Source: Aptenodytes patagonicus
Lineage: Eukaryota; Chordata; Aves; Sphenisciformes; Spheniscidae
Direction: 5' to 3'
Length of the DNA stretch: 64,000 bases
NCBI RefSeq assembly: GCF_965638725.1
Contig: NC_134954.1
Location: 5,327,001 to 5,391,000, forward strand
Position 1 is the first letter of the stretch; the number at the start of each line of letters is the position of its first letter. Below are positions 24,301 through 36,400 of the stretch, piece after piece. The position numbers and the translations under genes are program-made. Under the pieces are notes generated by a model. The model was given only the letters and a program-made list of their open reading frames with translations, made no database searches and was not told the DNA's origin.

Positions 24301-27300
24301 TACTTCCTATTAAAAAAGCATCTCACCTTTAATAAAAGCTTCCTGATTAAAAGAAAAAAAATTTAAAAAATTAAAAATATCTTGATGTGTGAAGGACAAT
24401 ATGGATAAAGTCAGGTTGAATGTAAAGAAACATGAGCAAATCAAAGACAGTTTATCAAAACTAATTTCTGTCTGATAGAGGTGAAGTTTGTCTAATCCAA
24501 ATGGTCGTGTTTGAATTTCAATACTGTGTATTTTAAATATTATTTTTGCATCACAGTCAAAAACTCAGATCGTGTAATTTGTTGTCACTGGGATATGAAT
24601 TCTGTGCTTTTTGTGGAATTTCTTGCAGTTGCCTTTAAACTTTGTTCATGTGCGAATCAAAATACTATCTTGATCTTTAGTCACAGCTTGAAGAAGAATT
24701 TTTGTTGAAGAGACGCTGTGAGATTCTCCTTATTGAAAAAGGCTTGTGTTTTGAAAGAGATTATGGGTAGGATTTTTTAAAACATGCCAATGCTTGTAAA
24801 AACACTTTTCTCACTGACGTCAGTGAGGACTTGAAAACTGACTTCAACAGGTACAGATTTAGCTGGACAAGGACTTTCTAAAACTAACTTGTATAGCAGA
24901 TCGAAACTGTGTCCTTGGATTATTACTTGTGTTTGTTTCTGAAGAACATATATAAATGTAGCTCATGATCCCTACGCTACTAGAATTTGGGAGTGTTACC
25001 TTATGGCGGTGGGAGAAGGGTAAACCAAGAGCAAGCAATAAGCATTTTGGAATGGGGTCTATCTGAAAAGCTTTTTTTAATTTAAAATCTGACTATAGTA
25101 TTTCTCTCTCCGTTTACTATGCTTGTACGAACAGTGTGACACCGTCACTGCAACAGGCTCGTGTCTGTCCTCCCAATATGTTACCTGAAGATGGAACTAA
25201 TCTTTACTCTGCTCGTGGCATTTTGTCGTTTATCCAGTCTTCCACTCGTAGGGCTTACCAGCAGGTCTTGGATGTGCTGGATGAAAACCGCAGGTGATTG
25301 GTTGTCACTGATTCTGCCAGCTTTTGCTGCTTCCCCCCCCCCCCCCCTCCTTTTTAGTGGAGTTTGGTTTCTGTTTACGAAACAATGAGATGAAATTATT
25401 TGCTTTTGCTTTCCTTTGCTTTCACTATTCATAAGCAATTTAATTGTCCAAAATTCACATTTCAAAATGCTTCTGTTTCAGTCTAATATAGCATTGTTTT
25501 GGTTTCCTTCCAAATAAAAATCAAAATAGGAAGTGTTAGTCTGTGACTGCAAGGGATTTTGCTGTTCCCAGATTGTCAGTGTTTTCTGCAATTAACACTT
25601 GACCCTGAGCCTGCAAATTTGTCAGCCTTGTCTTCTGCTTTTCTGTCGGTGAGCAATGGTGCAAATCAATAAGATTGGGTTGATGTTGTCATAAAGCATT
25701 AAAACAAATGTGCAGAAACAGGGTAGAATATTATGCAAGGCATTGCAGACACTGCTTTTGATAACACGTCAAGACTTCAGTCTGTTTTAGTTTATATTGG
25801 GAATAGTTATCTCCGGTTGATACACGACTGGTGGTGACCACTTTGCTGGATGCCGAGAGCAAGAAAGGCAATGTGTACTGAGAGGCTGGTTGCTTCTCTG
25901 ATGAATGCTGTCTGTTTTTATGGATAAGTTGGTACTTTGAGAGGTAATGAGCCAACACAAGCCTCGTGGCAATCAGTCCCCATCCCTGGAGGTATTTAAA
26001 AGACGTGTAGATGTGGCACTTAAGGACATGGTTTAGCAGTGGACTTGGTGGTGTTGGGTTTACAGTTGGACTCGATGACCTTAAGGGTCTTTTCCAACCT
26101 GAATGATTCTATGATTTCCATTTTCTTCAGTGGAGTTTTGCCCACTTGATGTATCCTTGGACTGTTTTGATTTGGCACTTCTAAGCGTTACAAGAACAGC
26201 ATGTTTAACACTACAGAAACACTTATAAAGACTAATAACGGCAAGGTTAATTTACCAAAAGCAATTTTCATTTCACTAGTACGCTAGCACAGAGGTTCAG
26301 GTAAAAATTGCACACAGTTGGTCTCTAGCGTAGGGCTAGCCGAGACCTCTAGGGCTTGCCAAGAGGTCAAATTAGAGGAGATAATTGGCAAGAACCCTGG
26401 GAGGAACTGCTCGTTCCTCCTGCAGCTCTTCAGCGTGGCCTGTGCTGGGAAGTCCTTTGAAATTTGCCGTCTGCCTCTGGTTGCTAATATCCCAGCAGCA
26501 ATCTTAATATTTTGTAGCGTGAAGTTAAATGATTTGCTTTCTAGTTGTTTTGGTAATAAAATGTGACTATCAAGCCAATCTTATTGTGAACGTCTGCGTG
26601 TTTGGGACCGCTTTTCAAACTGGCATCTCCTGTAGCTCACCATGTTTGCTGACCTGACAGTATATAAATGCCCATATTAACATTCCTGAATCATATAGAA
26701 CTCCAGTCTCGCTGGCCTTTATGTTCTTAACCTGGGACTTAAAAAAAACCAAACAAAATCCCAAAAAGAAATTAGCTGCATAGTTCCCCTTGAAATTCTG
26801 TGAGTTGGATGCTTGACTCTGACTCTGAAACTTCAGGCTGTACCTGTTAAAATTTTGATGCCTGTCAACAGTTGGACAGCAATACCTTTCTTTCCTTGTC
26901 AATATTAAAAATTAGATGGAATTACAAGTTTGTTTCGGTTTACAAAATTAAAGCTCCCAGATAAGGAGGAATTCTACTGTCTGTGAATAATAGCACTTAG
27001 GGATACTGTGCCAAGAGTCCTTGTTAAAATATAGACTGAAATTCTAGCCCTTTCCCCAGCCTGCAGTGAAGCTAACAGGTTTTATTCCTGGCTTCCCTTA
27101 GGCATGTTCTTGCCCGTGTTTTCCTGGATTCTGGAAAACATACACATATGCATACATACACTTTCAACTTACTTCAATTATCAGAAAATTTCTAGGGCTC
27201 CGAATACTTCAAAAGCTGCATTACTCTTCCTGGTTTGGGTTAACTTTTGAGGTGTTCTTACTAACCTTCCTAGAAGAAATGGGAAACCTGTTTCTAGTCA

Positions 27301-30300
27301 CCTATGAACAAATAGGTGCCAAAAAAATGAACTTTTCCGTAAGGTGAAAGTGTATTCTTTGTGGTTAGGTGTTTAGATACCCACCATTACTCTACAGCTG
27401 GCGTAGGAATGTGAAATTTGGATGATCCACTTGCATGGTTGCAAAATATTGTTCATTTTAAATTGCTCCAAACCTGCACTCTGTTCTTTTGCTCTGTGTA
27501 ACGTGCTTTCTATCTCAAAACCTGATCTATTTTAACGTTTTACGCTTAATACTAGAAAAGATCTTTTAAAATGAACAAGATCTGACTATGTGTTACTCAC
27601 TGGAAATATTTTTAACTTGTTTCATGGCTTGCTTTTTTTCCCCAAATATTTTCCGATCTACTAAAACTGCTGACGGTAGGTGCTGATTGTACTGCTGCAG
27701 ATAACGAATTATGCCTAGTTTAGCCAGCACTGCTCGCAGAATAGGTTATTTAAATGGGCCACAATTTAATGATCACTGTTTACACTGTCTGTTTACTCTT
27801 GCATTTCCTTCAGCTTGGACAAGGACAATAGGTCAGTTTTGTTTTCCAGTTCTAACCATTTTTCTGTTTCAATTTCTGTCGAATGACTGTAGGGCCTATA
27901 CCTAGTGTCTTTTAAAGACTGATCTTTTATGCTCTAGGCAACAAAAAACCAAACAAAAAAACCCCACCCTACATTTAAGGAGACTTTAGTGATGTCTGAA
28001 ATGCAGGAAAAAAGGCAATTTCATATCTGAATAGAGTTGCGTTGAAATCTGTACTTTACCTGAACTATTCTTAATCTCTTTGGTCAATACCTTTTTATTT
28101 AGAAGAAGAAAATATGGAAATTTAGTACTATTTCCTTTTTTCAGGATAGCCCTTTCTGAAAAGCCACTGTCCTTCTTAAATGCCAAACTTCACCCACATA
28201 GTCATATCCTGAGGTGTTATGAGATCACTTTTTATATTGAGCAAGTTAATGATATTTTTCATGGTAGAAATAAAATGGGATGTGAGTTAAGACCATCGAA
28301 GAGGGCTACACATGACTTTGGGTTGGGATAATATAGTTCAGAAGAAAATGAAATGGGTCTGCAAATGTGAAGGAGCCTGGGAAAAACAGTAGCCTATTCC
28401 TTTATTGAAGTAACCGCTTCTAGCACCGAGACAAGCGAGGAGAGCAGTTTCATCCAGTCACCGATTCTTCAATGCCCCAATCCTTTCTGTACTGCAGAAG
28501 CTGAGCTTCTTACCCAGTTCACGTCCAGAGCATGCCCATAAAGTCCTAGTGCCCGTTCTTACGGCCTTTGAGATTGCCAGAGGCGTTTTAAGGTACGGTG
28601 AGAGGTGAACGCAGCTGCTACCTCTGATGAACAAAGAGAACGTGCTGGCCTCTGTCCCCTGTGCGCATGCACAGAAACGATGGAGGCTGGACCCAGGTAC
28701 CTAGATTGTCCACACCTTGTTGTTTTCCTCCCAGACCACGTGTTTATGATTGCATCATTCCTGTGGTATTTCCACTGCATGCTCTGCTCTAAGCAGAGGA
28801 AGACAGACCAGATTCATTTGGTCATTGCCTTATTGCCTGTTTTCCCACTGTTACTAAATTGCGTTACGCTGCATTCCCTTCATGTTTCAGGCTGCCGCTG
28901 TATTTGCAGTGAAATAGTTAAGTGTTGAGTATACGTGGCCTTGGAGTTACGGCTTCTTCTGATCGTGTGTTAATGTTTAGGGCGGAATTGACAGAAGTAG
29001 CCAGAAAATTCAAAGTTTTAATGTACCCTTACTCAGTTTTTTAAAGAAGGCCATGTATTTAATAGTGTGACTATATTATACTTGTGCATTCTGTATTTAC
29101 CAAAAACTTGCTGCTGACTTTGGGGTAAGGTGATCTCAGGTATGAGGCCCACTGTGATCTACATAATGATTTTTTCTGTTGATACATAAAACCAAGCAAG
29201 TAAAAAGTGTGGGAGAGGCAGGGGAATATTTTGGTGATCCTTTTGGGTCCACCTGTAAAGAAATAAAATGTGAACTGCAAAGAAAAGGAAGAAATCATGT
29301 GCGGCTGCTTAACAGCCTGGCTGCGTTGGGAAGTGGGATTAAAGACTTGTCTTTAGATTAAGTTCTTGATTTGCACAGACCCCACAGCGCTCTAGTTTTG
29401 TTCCTTGCTGTAGCCCTCAGTTACCTCCAAGCCTGTGGCTTTCCTTGGGAAGGGCAGTGTGGATTAGTTAGTATCGACTAGTTCTACAACAGCTGTAAAA
29501 CTTTCTTTGCCACAAAATACCACAGAGGCCAAGAGTTTAGAGAGCGTGTGAGACCTGTCGTTCTCATTACACAAAATCCGCATGCTGTCCTGCGTCAGAT
29601 GGCGTGGGACATGCCTGCTGGGTGCTGCCAAGCTGGCGTTCACCTATCTGCCGATTAGTTATAGGTGACTTACGTTCGCAGAGAAGTTCTGCGACCTGTT
29701 CCATAGCTGCTGTTTGCTGAATTTCTTATGCTTTCTCAAAGTATTTAGTTCTAGCATCTGACAGACAAGACTTTAGACTAGCTGAATTATTTCTCTGATT
29801 AAAAAAATAGGAATACCTTTTTTGGTAACTTTGTGCAAGACCTCATGCATTTAGGTAAGAATATTCTTTTATTGTATGTATTGGGACCGAGGGTTTCTGT
29901 TTTGTAAAACACATCATGCTGGCTTATGTGCTAGATGGAAAAACATTGTGGTATGCACTTATGGTGCTGATTAGAGTAAGACCTAGTCCCAGTAAGTGTT
30001 GTATCAGGTAGCAGAGTTTGCTAAGGCTCCTAGACCCTGATCCTTTTAAATTAAACTAGTGGTTGTGATATTTTTTGCATGGTTCTTGCTCATTTTCAGG
30101 CCAGGCCACAGTGTTCTCTCGGCCACCTCAGCACCAAGCCTCTGCCTCCTACATGTACCCGCTGTAAAGATGCGGTGGGCTGACCCTGGCTGGAGGGCAG
30201 GTGCCCACCAAAGCCGCTCTATCGCTCCCCTCCTCAGCTGGACAGGGGAGAGAAAGTGTAACGAAAGGCTCGTGGGTCGAGATAAGGACAGGGAGAGTCA

Positions 30301-33300
30301 CTCAGCAATTACCATCACGGGCAAAACAGACTGGACTTGGGGAAATTCGTTTAATTTATTGCCAATCAAGTCAGAGTAGGGTAATGAGAAATAAAAACTA
30401 AATCTTAAAACACCTCCCCCCCACCCCTCCCTTCTTCCCGGGCTCAGCTTCACTCCTGAGTTCTCCCCGGCGGCGCAGGGGGACAGGGAATGGGGGTTGG
30501 GGTCAGTTTATCACACGTTGTCTCTGCCGCTCCTTCCTCCTCAGGGGGAGGACTCCTCACACTCTTCCCCTGCTCCAGCGTGGGGTCCCTCCCATGGGAG
30601 ACAGTCCTCCACGAACTTCTCCAACGTGAGTCCTTCCCACGGGCTGCAGTTCTTCAGGAATTGCTCCAGCGTGGGTCCCTTCCACAGGGTGCAGTCCTTC
30701 AGGAACAGGCTGCTCCAGCGTGGGTCCCCCACGGGGTCACAAGTCCTGCAAGCAAACCTGCTCCAGCATGGGCTCCTCTCTCCACCGGTCCACAGGTCCT
30801 GCCAGGAGCCTGCTCCAGCGCGGGCTTCCCACGGGGTCGCATCCTCCTTCGGGCATCCACCTGCTCCAGCATGGGGTCCTCCACGGGCTGCAGGTGGATA
30901 TCTGCTCCACCGTGGACCTCCATGGGCTGCAGGGGGACAGCCTGCCTCACCATGGTCTTCACCACAGGCTGCAGGGGAATCTCTGCTCTGGCTCCTGGAG
31001 CACCTCCTCCCCCTCCTTCTTCACTGACCTTGGTGTCTGCAGAGGTGTTTCTCTCACATGTTCTCACTCCTCTCTTTGGCTGCAGTTGCGCAGGGTTTTT
31101 TTTCCCCCCTTCTTAAATCTGTTACCCCAGAGGCGCTACCACCATCGCTGATGGGCTCGGCCTTGGCGGGTCCGTCTTGGAGCCGGCTGGCATGGGCTCT
31201 ATCAGACATGGGGGAAGCTTCTAGCAGCTTCTCACAGAAGCCACCCCTGTAGCCCGCCCTGCTACCAAAACCTTGCCACGCAAACCCAATACAAAAGATC
31301 CTCATACCTAGATTCTCTTTGTCTTTAATTTTATAGCCTGGAGTATACATGGGTTAAATGCACGGTACACGTACCTCTGGTTGGCATTGGGAAAATGGAA
31401 GAAATTGAAAAAAAGATTTCAGGCTCTTGAACAGTTTGTTACACATCATAGATGTGGAACACCAATGCCTCATCACCAGAGGGACTGAAAACACGCAGTA
31501 CCGGCTTTGTCAGAAGGTACTGCTGGTATTCACGTCTTCTGTAAATTGGGACACAGTAACTTCTTATTGCAAAATTAATGTGTATTATATAGTTGCAGCA
31601 ACTTAAAAAGCTCTACCTTTTCTTCCTCTCTGCCTAGAAAGAAAAGGAAAAGGAATTGAAAGAGCAACACTTATAAGGATGTTCATACCATCTACTTGAA
31701 GCTTTTAGTCACTTCTTCCTGGAGAGACCTACCTCTCTTCGGACTGTGTATGGTTCTTAGGCTACTAGCCCAGGTTTTCTGAATTACATCTAGCATAGAT
31801 GAATAAAGAAAAGACAAATCTCCCCTTTCCCTAGAGGGAGGAGGGACGATTAAAAAGGCTTTTATAAGTATGTGTAGATATGTTCTGGTTTTTTTCCATT
31901 GTTGTTGGGTGGGGTTTTGGTTGTTGGGGGGAATCTTTTTTTTTTTTTTTTTTTTTTTTTAAAACCTGAAGTTTCCCGTGGTTATTTTGTAAGGCTGATA
32001 ACCTCCGCCCAAATCTCTATTCCAACAGTTTGTCTTCCATAAATGAAGCTACATCATCAAAAATTTGCCTACATGTCTTAGCTGCATAAACATTCAGTGT
32101 TGATTAGAGTAAGAGAAATATGAAAGTGCAATTTGCAACAAAATAAATAGATACTATATTGTATTGAAACATTATACAATATAAGTGGAAGTATTTTGAC
32201 GTTCCTTTGTTCTGTGTGGTTTACCTCTTATCTCTGTTTGTCGTTTCCTGTTTCTCTCTTGTCCTTTCTATCTACAAAAACCTGCTGTAGGCCAGTGTTA
32301 CGTGGTGGGTCAGCTGCTACCACCTCCTCTAACCCTCATCATGACAACACCAGGTAAAGAGTTATTTTTTTTGTCAGTCGTGATCCACTAATTTAGATTC
32401 TAAAATTCAGACTTCTGTTTCCCTATTTCTAGTGTCCTTATTGTAAAACACAATGCTCATTTCTACCCTCCCTCTCAACTCTTGAGATGTTTCAGGCCTT
32501 TATTCCTTACCCATCCAAGTCACCTGCAAAGACCTCACTTGTCTAATAGCTACAATGTGCCGCAGAATTCTGACTCCAGGTCACGGGCGAGGGAAGGCTC
32601 TTAGATTACACTAGCGGTACACTTCAAGTATTTTCTATTTAGTAGTGAGTTTCGTATTTTTATTGCTAGAAAATTTGGCCTTGCGCCACCTTATGTTTTC
32701 CAGGTGTTCTCAGTAACGTGCCTGTGATTGTTAGTTGTAGCTGGATGCCTTTTCACCGCCGTTATCTTGGCGGATTGACATCATTTCAGCGGAACCGGAT
32801 ACAAGATTGACACGTAATCTCCCGGTTGGGATGAAGGGGAAAAAAAATAGTCCCTTCCACATCTGTTGTTCCCATTTGCCACTACACTTCTGTGTTTTCA
32901 TCGAAATGGAGATCACGTTTGTGCTTAAGTAGACACTGGATTCAAGCAGGTGATTCTCCTCTAACTCAGGAATTCAGGTTTTGTAGCGGCCCAGGAGATT
33001 ATCTCAAGGGATTTCTTGCTGGTAACCCTCTTGATTTAATACCTGGAATGGTCTGGAAGTTGGTAGAGCAGCAGTGAGCTACTGTGACTTTATATTAAAA
33101 TTATGTGACCTGGGAGGGAGGTGTGCCCATCTCACTGAAATGATGAGCCTCTCTGCTTTTCCCAAGAGACGGTGAGGGACAACTATGCTGTGGATCTGGT
33201 GGGATTTTTCTCTTTTTTTTACCATCCACTGCAAATAAAAAAATGGCTCCAGAAAGACGCTCCTCAGAAATCTCTTTGGCTTTCAGAGGACCTGCAGTAG

Positions 33301-35678
33301 TAAGGAAAACTTGATTAATTTTTTTGTGTGGGCAAAGCTTCAGACTTTTTTTTAAGAGCAGAAATGTTCAAATTCTTTTATAATTAACTGAGGTTTATTT
33401 TAAAATAACTTTGCTCAGTTAGCAGTGTGGGCTTCACGGCACTGAGGAAATAAAAAAAACCCAACAGTTTCAGTCTTTTTAATATTGCCCAAACTGAAAG
33501 AATTATGATTCTATGATTCTAACTACAAGTAGTAAATGGTATAAATTATAGTTAAGTGAATTTTTGAAGTCTCCTTAGAATAAAAAAAATTAATAATAGC
33601 CTTAATGAGAAAATCTTTTTCTACATAAGGAGTTGCCAAAACTTTTTTTTTTTTTTGGTCCCGTACTGTGTTTTTAAAACAGTTATGAGTCTGTTGACAG
33701 ACAATTGCTTATTTGACTATTCCCTTACTAAACGCTGTTTTTATCCTGATCTCACCTAGAGGCTTCCCTCTCCCTGTACACCCTTCCACCCAAAACCCCA
33801 CAGCTCAAAACGTAATTAACCTCCTGTCTTTCACACGGTGTTGCTCCATGATCTCATTGTTATCTAAGTCCAGACTAATGCAACTCTCATCTAGAAACAG
33901 CAATTTTTATGTAGAAGCAATATATTAATGAACAATGGCACAGGGAAGCTTTTGTCAAGTTGTCGGTCGGGGTGCGGGGGGGAAATCTTGCCTGAGCCGA
34001 GGGCATTCTGTAGACGTTCGCTGAAAGCGATGAAAGAACAGGCAGGGCAAGTCGTATCCGCGCTTCAGCGCGTTCTGCAAGCTTCAGGAATTCTACTCGT
34101 ACTCACGGTAGTCAGAGTTGACCATTAACTGTCATTAAACGCTACCCATTCTTTTAGGTGTATTTTGCTGTGAATTTGGTAGCCTTGACATTGTTGTGTT
34201 CAGTTTCCTAAGCTGTTTGCAGCAGTTGGCCGTATGGCCTAGGGAGAAAGCAAGTCAAGGGGAACCAATGTGGGAAACGGAGGTTTTAAGATAAGAAGTG
34301 AGAAACTCAGTGGTAGGTGCAGCATCAGGAACGACTTTTACCTGTTAGTTGTTGGAAAAGAATCTGGTTACGAGGCAGCATTTGGATGATCAGAACACAT
34401 ACTTTATGTAGACTTTTCCCAACTGATAATAAATGTGCCGTATTTAATTAACTTGCTCTGGAGTTAGAACAATGCTTTCTCTGAATCGCTACGCTAAGAA
34501 AACCGAGAGGTGCTCTGGGCACCAACTTTCTAATGCATGCAAAGTTCAGCAAGCAGTGACTCCGCGCTAGACTCTCTATTTGCAAGGTTCTCTGCCTAAA
34601 ATACTGAGATTAATGTGACTGCGATCATTAATCTCGGTAGGTGTCCACTTGGGATATTTACGTAGGTACCGAGCGTAAGACACCCAAGTCTTTCCAAGTC
34701 TTCATTTGGTTATTTCTAATCCGTTGCCAGGTCTCTTGCAACTTCGGCATTTTACCTCTGGCAATGTTCAGGTTTCGTTAATCAGTTAAATAACTGGAAA
34801 CAGTCTTCTGAGAGACCAAGTGACAGCAGGAAGTCTGTCTGCGTGGAGAATCTTCAAAAACATTTAAGTGCGGAGAGCAATAAACCCAGATCCAGTCAAG
34901 CACTTACCCACTTCATTGGTGTTTGTGCTTTATTCCGTTAGGATCCGATTGACACAGACAACTCTGTAAAAGCTGGGGAAAAAAAGTTCTACAGTTCTTC
35001 TCTCCGTCACCACCAAAAAAATACATCTACTAGAATGTTGATAAAGTACGGTACTTTGCGTGGATGAGACAGCTAAGCTATCTCCCTTGTTTGATAGATA
35101 TGGTCTTTCCAACTTGGATACTACGCTTGAGGGAACACCGGATGACATGACAGTGGTAGATGCTGCTTCCTTAAGACGACAGGTACGTAAAGCATAGTAC
35201 TTGATAATATTAAGAAAAAGCTGTAGTGGTAAAATGGGGGAAGAGGTTTTCTGCGTGGCCGCAAAGGTATCCGTACCAGACAGGATGAGGGATCCTCTCT
35301 GTACCCCTGCCGGACGGCCCTCGCGTATCCTGCGTTGGTCTGGGAATCTGGAGAGTCCGACTCCATTTCTGTTCCTACTTACTAGGGACAGCAAGACCTG
35401 ATCACTAGCGATTGAAGATAGAAAGTCCAATTATCAAGTGTTTAAAATCCATCTGTCCGAGCTACTAATTTTACATGGCTACGCAGAAGCTGCTGGAAAG
35501 TCTGGCAACTTTTAATGAAGTATTAAAAGCTTTTATTTATTTTTAGATAATCAAACTTAATCGCCGTCTACAACTTCTGGAAGAAGAAAACAAAGAGCGT
35601 GCTAAAAGGGAAATGATCATGTATTCAATTACTGTAGCTTTCTGGCTACTCAATAGCTGGCTTTGGTTTCGGCGCTAG
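15179..35678 (+). CDS. MFF: Mitochondrial fission factor
   Basis: Coding exons 15179-15395, 16313-16485, 17365-17453, 25135-25293, 32291-32353, 35098-35182 and 35547-35678 join in frame to 305 residues; adding the cassette exon 21466-21540 gives 330. The product is a tail-anchored protein of the mitochondrial and peroxisomal outer membrane that recruits the fission GTPase DRP1. The N terminus has the conserved MEYTEGISQRMRVPEKLKV motif. Residues 137-160 hold the two AMPK sites known in mammals (LKRERS-MSEN, Ser142; RNDS, Ser159). A coiled coil (about 263-284, KLNRRLQLLEEENKERAKRE) precedes the tail anchor (about 287-303, YSITVAFWLLNSWLWF) and the final RR. The start is MSGAAFPSP; human isoform 1 has a longer N terminus (MSKGTSS...), which I do not see here. 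Identification is firm. Confidence 0.97.
16313..16485 (+). CDS. MFF: MFF exon 3, ends at an apparent GC donor
   Basis: The acceptor is CTTGCAG. The exon encodes GNSEDIPFSRPPDLDLLQST to PQSEE. Alignment to human (...QNEE|IRAVG) puts the exon end at GAG 16485, where the intron starts GCTAGT rather than GT. No GT in a suitable phase lies at that point. Confidence 0.88.
16635..16739. repeat. 16-bp perfect inverted repeat with 73-bp loop
   Basis: The arms TTCTAATTATGACTTT (16635-16650) and its exact complement (16724-16739) flank 73 bp in MFF intron 3, starting 150 bp after the GC donor. No clear target duplication is seen. It could be a small palindromic DNA-transposon remnant or an RNA hairpin. 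Confidence 0.75.
17365..17453 (+). CDS. MFF: MFF exon 4 (AMPK sites)
   Basis: A strong pyrimidine tract and TTATGCAG acceptor precede VRSVGRLKRERSMSEN to RNDS. The exon ends at TCC AT|GTGAGT, so the last codon is completed by whichever exon follows. Both AMPK serines lie in this exon. Confidence 0.94.
17454..25134 (+). other. Long MFF intron containing the cassette exon
   Basis: It spans 7.7 kb and is divided by the cassette exon at 21466-21540. I see no clear mobile element. About 18620-19990 contains several short open frames that look more coding-like than the surroundings, but I cannot assign them. On the reverse strand at 23513-24035 there are two overlapping open frames (141 and 70 residues) of unknown nature. 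Confidence 0.6.
21466..21540 (+). CDS. MFF: MFF cassette exon (75 nt)
   Basis: TTATTCAAG precedes a 75-nt exon that completes AT|G and reads WHRSDTVPRNKMPRFQSPVS to KDC, then AC|GTAAGC. It matches the alternative human MFF segment WHRSDSAPRNKISRFQAP. The exon has phase-2 borders at both ends and a length divisible by three, so inclusion or skipping keeps the frame. Confidence 0.87.
25135..25293 (+). CDS. MFF: MFF exon 5 (159 nt)
   Basis: The acceptor is CGAACAG, with phase 2 at both ends. It encodes VTPSLQQARVCPPNMLPEDG to AYQQVLDVLDENR. This is the segment that is alternatively spliced in mammals. A run of 15 cytosines starts 40 bp past the donor. Confidence 0.95.
25976..26118 (+). mobile_element. 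CR1 LINE, 3' terminal fragment
   Basis: Contains the CR1 blocks GTCCCCATCCCTGGAGGTAT, GACATGGTTTAG and GGACTCGATGACCTTA, then TTCCAACCTGAATGATTCTA at the 3' end. Only about 140 bp remain. It resembles the copies at 1.2-1.6 kb and 36.8 kb. Confidence 0.92.
30171..31293 (-). mobile_element. Solo LTR of an avian ERVL-type endogenous retrovirus
   Basis: In reverse orientation this LTR starts TGTATTGGGTTTGCGTGGCA and ends CCCACCGCA (TG...CA). It contains a poly(A) signal in GGCAATAAATTAAA and is flanked by the perfect 5-bp duplication AAAGA (30166-30170 and 31294-31298). It is a lone LTR without internal genes, a fossil left by recombination between two LTRs. The 5-bp duplication fits ERVL. The family assignment rests on memory of similar bird LTRs. 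Intact borders argue for moderate age. Confidence 0.88.
30560..31000. repeat. Degenerate 40-50-bp tandem repeats inside the solo LTR
   Basis: About eight units each open with CTGCTCCAGCRTGGG-like sequence and close with GGGCTGCAG or GTCCTGCAG. They make up much of the LTR body and create long open frames on both strands that are unlikely to be genes. Confidence 0.8.
31936..31960. repeat. Poly(T) run, 25 bp
   Basis: An uninterrupted run of 25 thymines in MFF intron 5, preceded by a G-rich TTGTTGGGGG stretch. No element body is seen next to it. Confidence 0.9.
32291..32353 (+). CDS. MFF: MFF exon 6 (63 nt)
   Basis: The acceptor is GCTGTAG and the donor CAG|GTAAAG, with phase 2 at both ends. 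It encodes PVLRGGSAATTSSNPHHDNT, matching human PVLRGGSAAATSNPHHDN. It is a third 3n exon in a row. Confidence 0.93.
32354..35097 (+). other. MFF intron 6
   Basis: A 2.7-kb intron. A fragment ATGATTCTATGATTCTA at about 33506-33522 resembles a CR1 tail but has no adjoining CR1 body. From about 33900 onward CpG dinucleotides become noticeably more frequent. I see no other feature. Confidence 0.6.
35098..35182 (+). CDS. MFF: MFF exon 7
   Basis: The acceptor is TTGATAG and the donor CAG|GTACGT. It encodes RYGLSNLDTTLEGTPDDMTV to ASLRRQ, the lead-in to the coiled coil. Confidence 0.95.
35547..35678 (+). CDS. MFF: MFF last coding exon (coiled coil and tail anchor)
   Basis: The acceptor is TATTTTTAG. 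The exon encodes IIKLNRRLQLLEEENKERAK, then the membrane anchor ending SWLWFRR, with TAG at 35676-35678. Confidence 0.96.
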   Translation: MIKLNRRLQLLEEENKERAKREMIMYSITVAFWLLNSWLWFRR

Positions 35679-36400
35679 ACACAGCTCTCGGAAAGATTTA
35701 ATAGTTGAAAATACAAACAATTTGCAAAATTCTTCGTTTCTGTTTCTGAATTGTATGCTGTTTTATAATTCATACACTGGAGACTTCCACCAGAGATAAA
35801 GGCCATAGAATCGCGGTGTGAAAGGCACACCTTGTTGTTCAGTTATAGCCTATTTAATAGATTTGCATTGCAAATACTTGCAGTATCCTCCTTTGCATGC
35901 TTCGATGTAAATATGGGTCAGCCGATATGAAGTTTGCTTCGTGCCATGTAAGGACAGTGATCTACAGGAATAACCACTGGATGTTTTGTTGTGGCGGGAA
36001 GAGAACAAATGGAACGGGTTTGGAAAAAATATAAAAACAAAGGAATAAAAAGTAGTTTTTATCGTTCTGTTGTTAGACGCAATTAAACATGATTGCACTA
36101 GTTTTCCTTTAGTCTGAGTAGTTTGAGGTGTGCCGTGTTCAAGGAGTGTGTCCTGTTTCACGAGTATGTTCCTTGTTTAAGCACATGTTCAGGTCAAATA
36201 ATAAAAGGTATTCTTTGCTAACGTGCAGATTGCCCAGAGGTGTGTAATATGTATTTTTTTTTTTTTTTAGCTTTAATTTTGCAGATGTTTTTCTATAAAA
36301 CACATTTTTAAGCAAGTCGGTCTGCGCGTGATCAAAAGATTATGGAGTACAAGATACTGATGTCGTATATTTAATAAAAATCTCTCTGAAAAAAAGAAAA
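35679..36400 (+). other. MFF: MFF 3' UTR with candidate poly(A) signals
   Basis: AATAAA hexamers occur at about 36043, 36200-36205 and 36373-36378. The last is followed by T/G-rich sequence, so the 3' UTR is probably 0.4 to 0.7 kb long. Which site is used cannot be read from sequence. Confidence 0.5.

Larger units (their letters stand above)
25294..32290 (+). other. MFF intron 5
   Basis: A 7-kb intron with a 15-C run (25333-25347), a short CR1 tail (25976-26118), a solo LTR (30171-31293) and a 25-T run (31936-31960). The remainder is AT-rich single-copy sequence; the 107-residue open frame at 28605-28928 has no recognisable motif. Confidence 0.65.

Noticed and set aside
30490-31151. Forward open frames of 143-208 residues
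   Set aside because: They lie wholly inside the solo LTR and consist of its tandem units.
33506-33522. CR1-like tail ATGATTCTATGATTCTA
   Set aside because: Only about 17 bp with no adjoining CR1 body; could be a tail relic or chance, too short to annotate.
34930-35430. 166-residue reverse open frame
   Set aside because: It is antisense to MFF exon 7 and has no motif; a shadow of the exon and its flanks.
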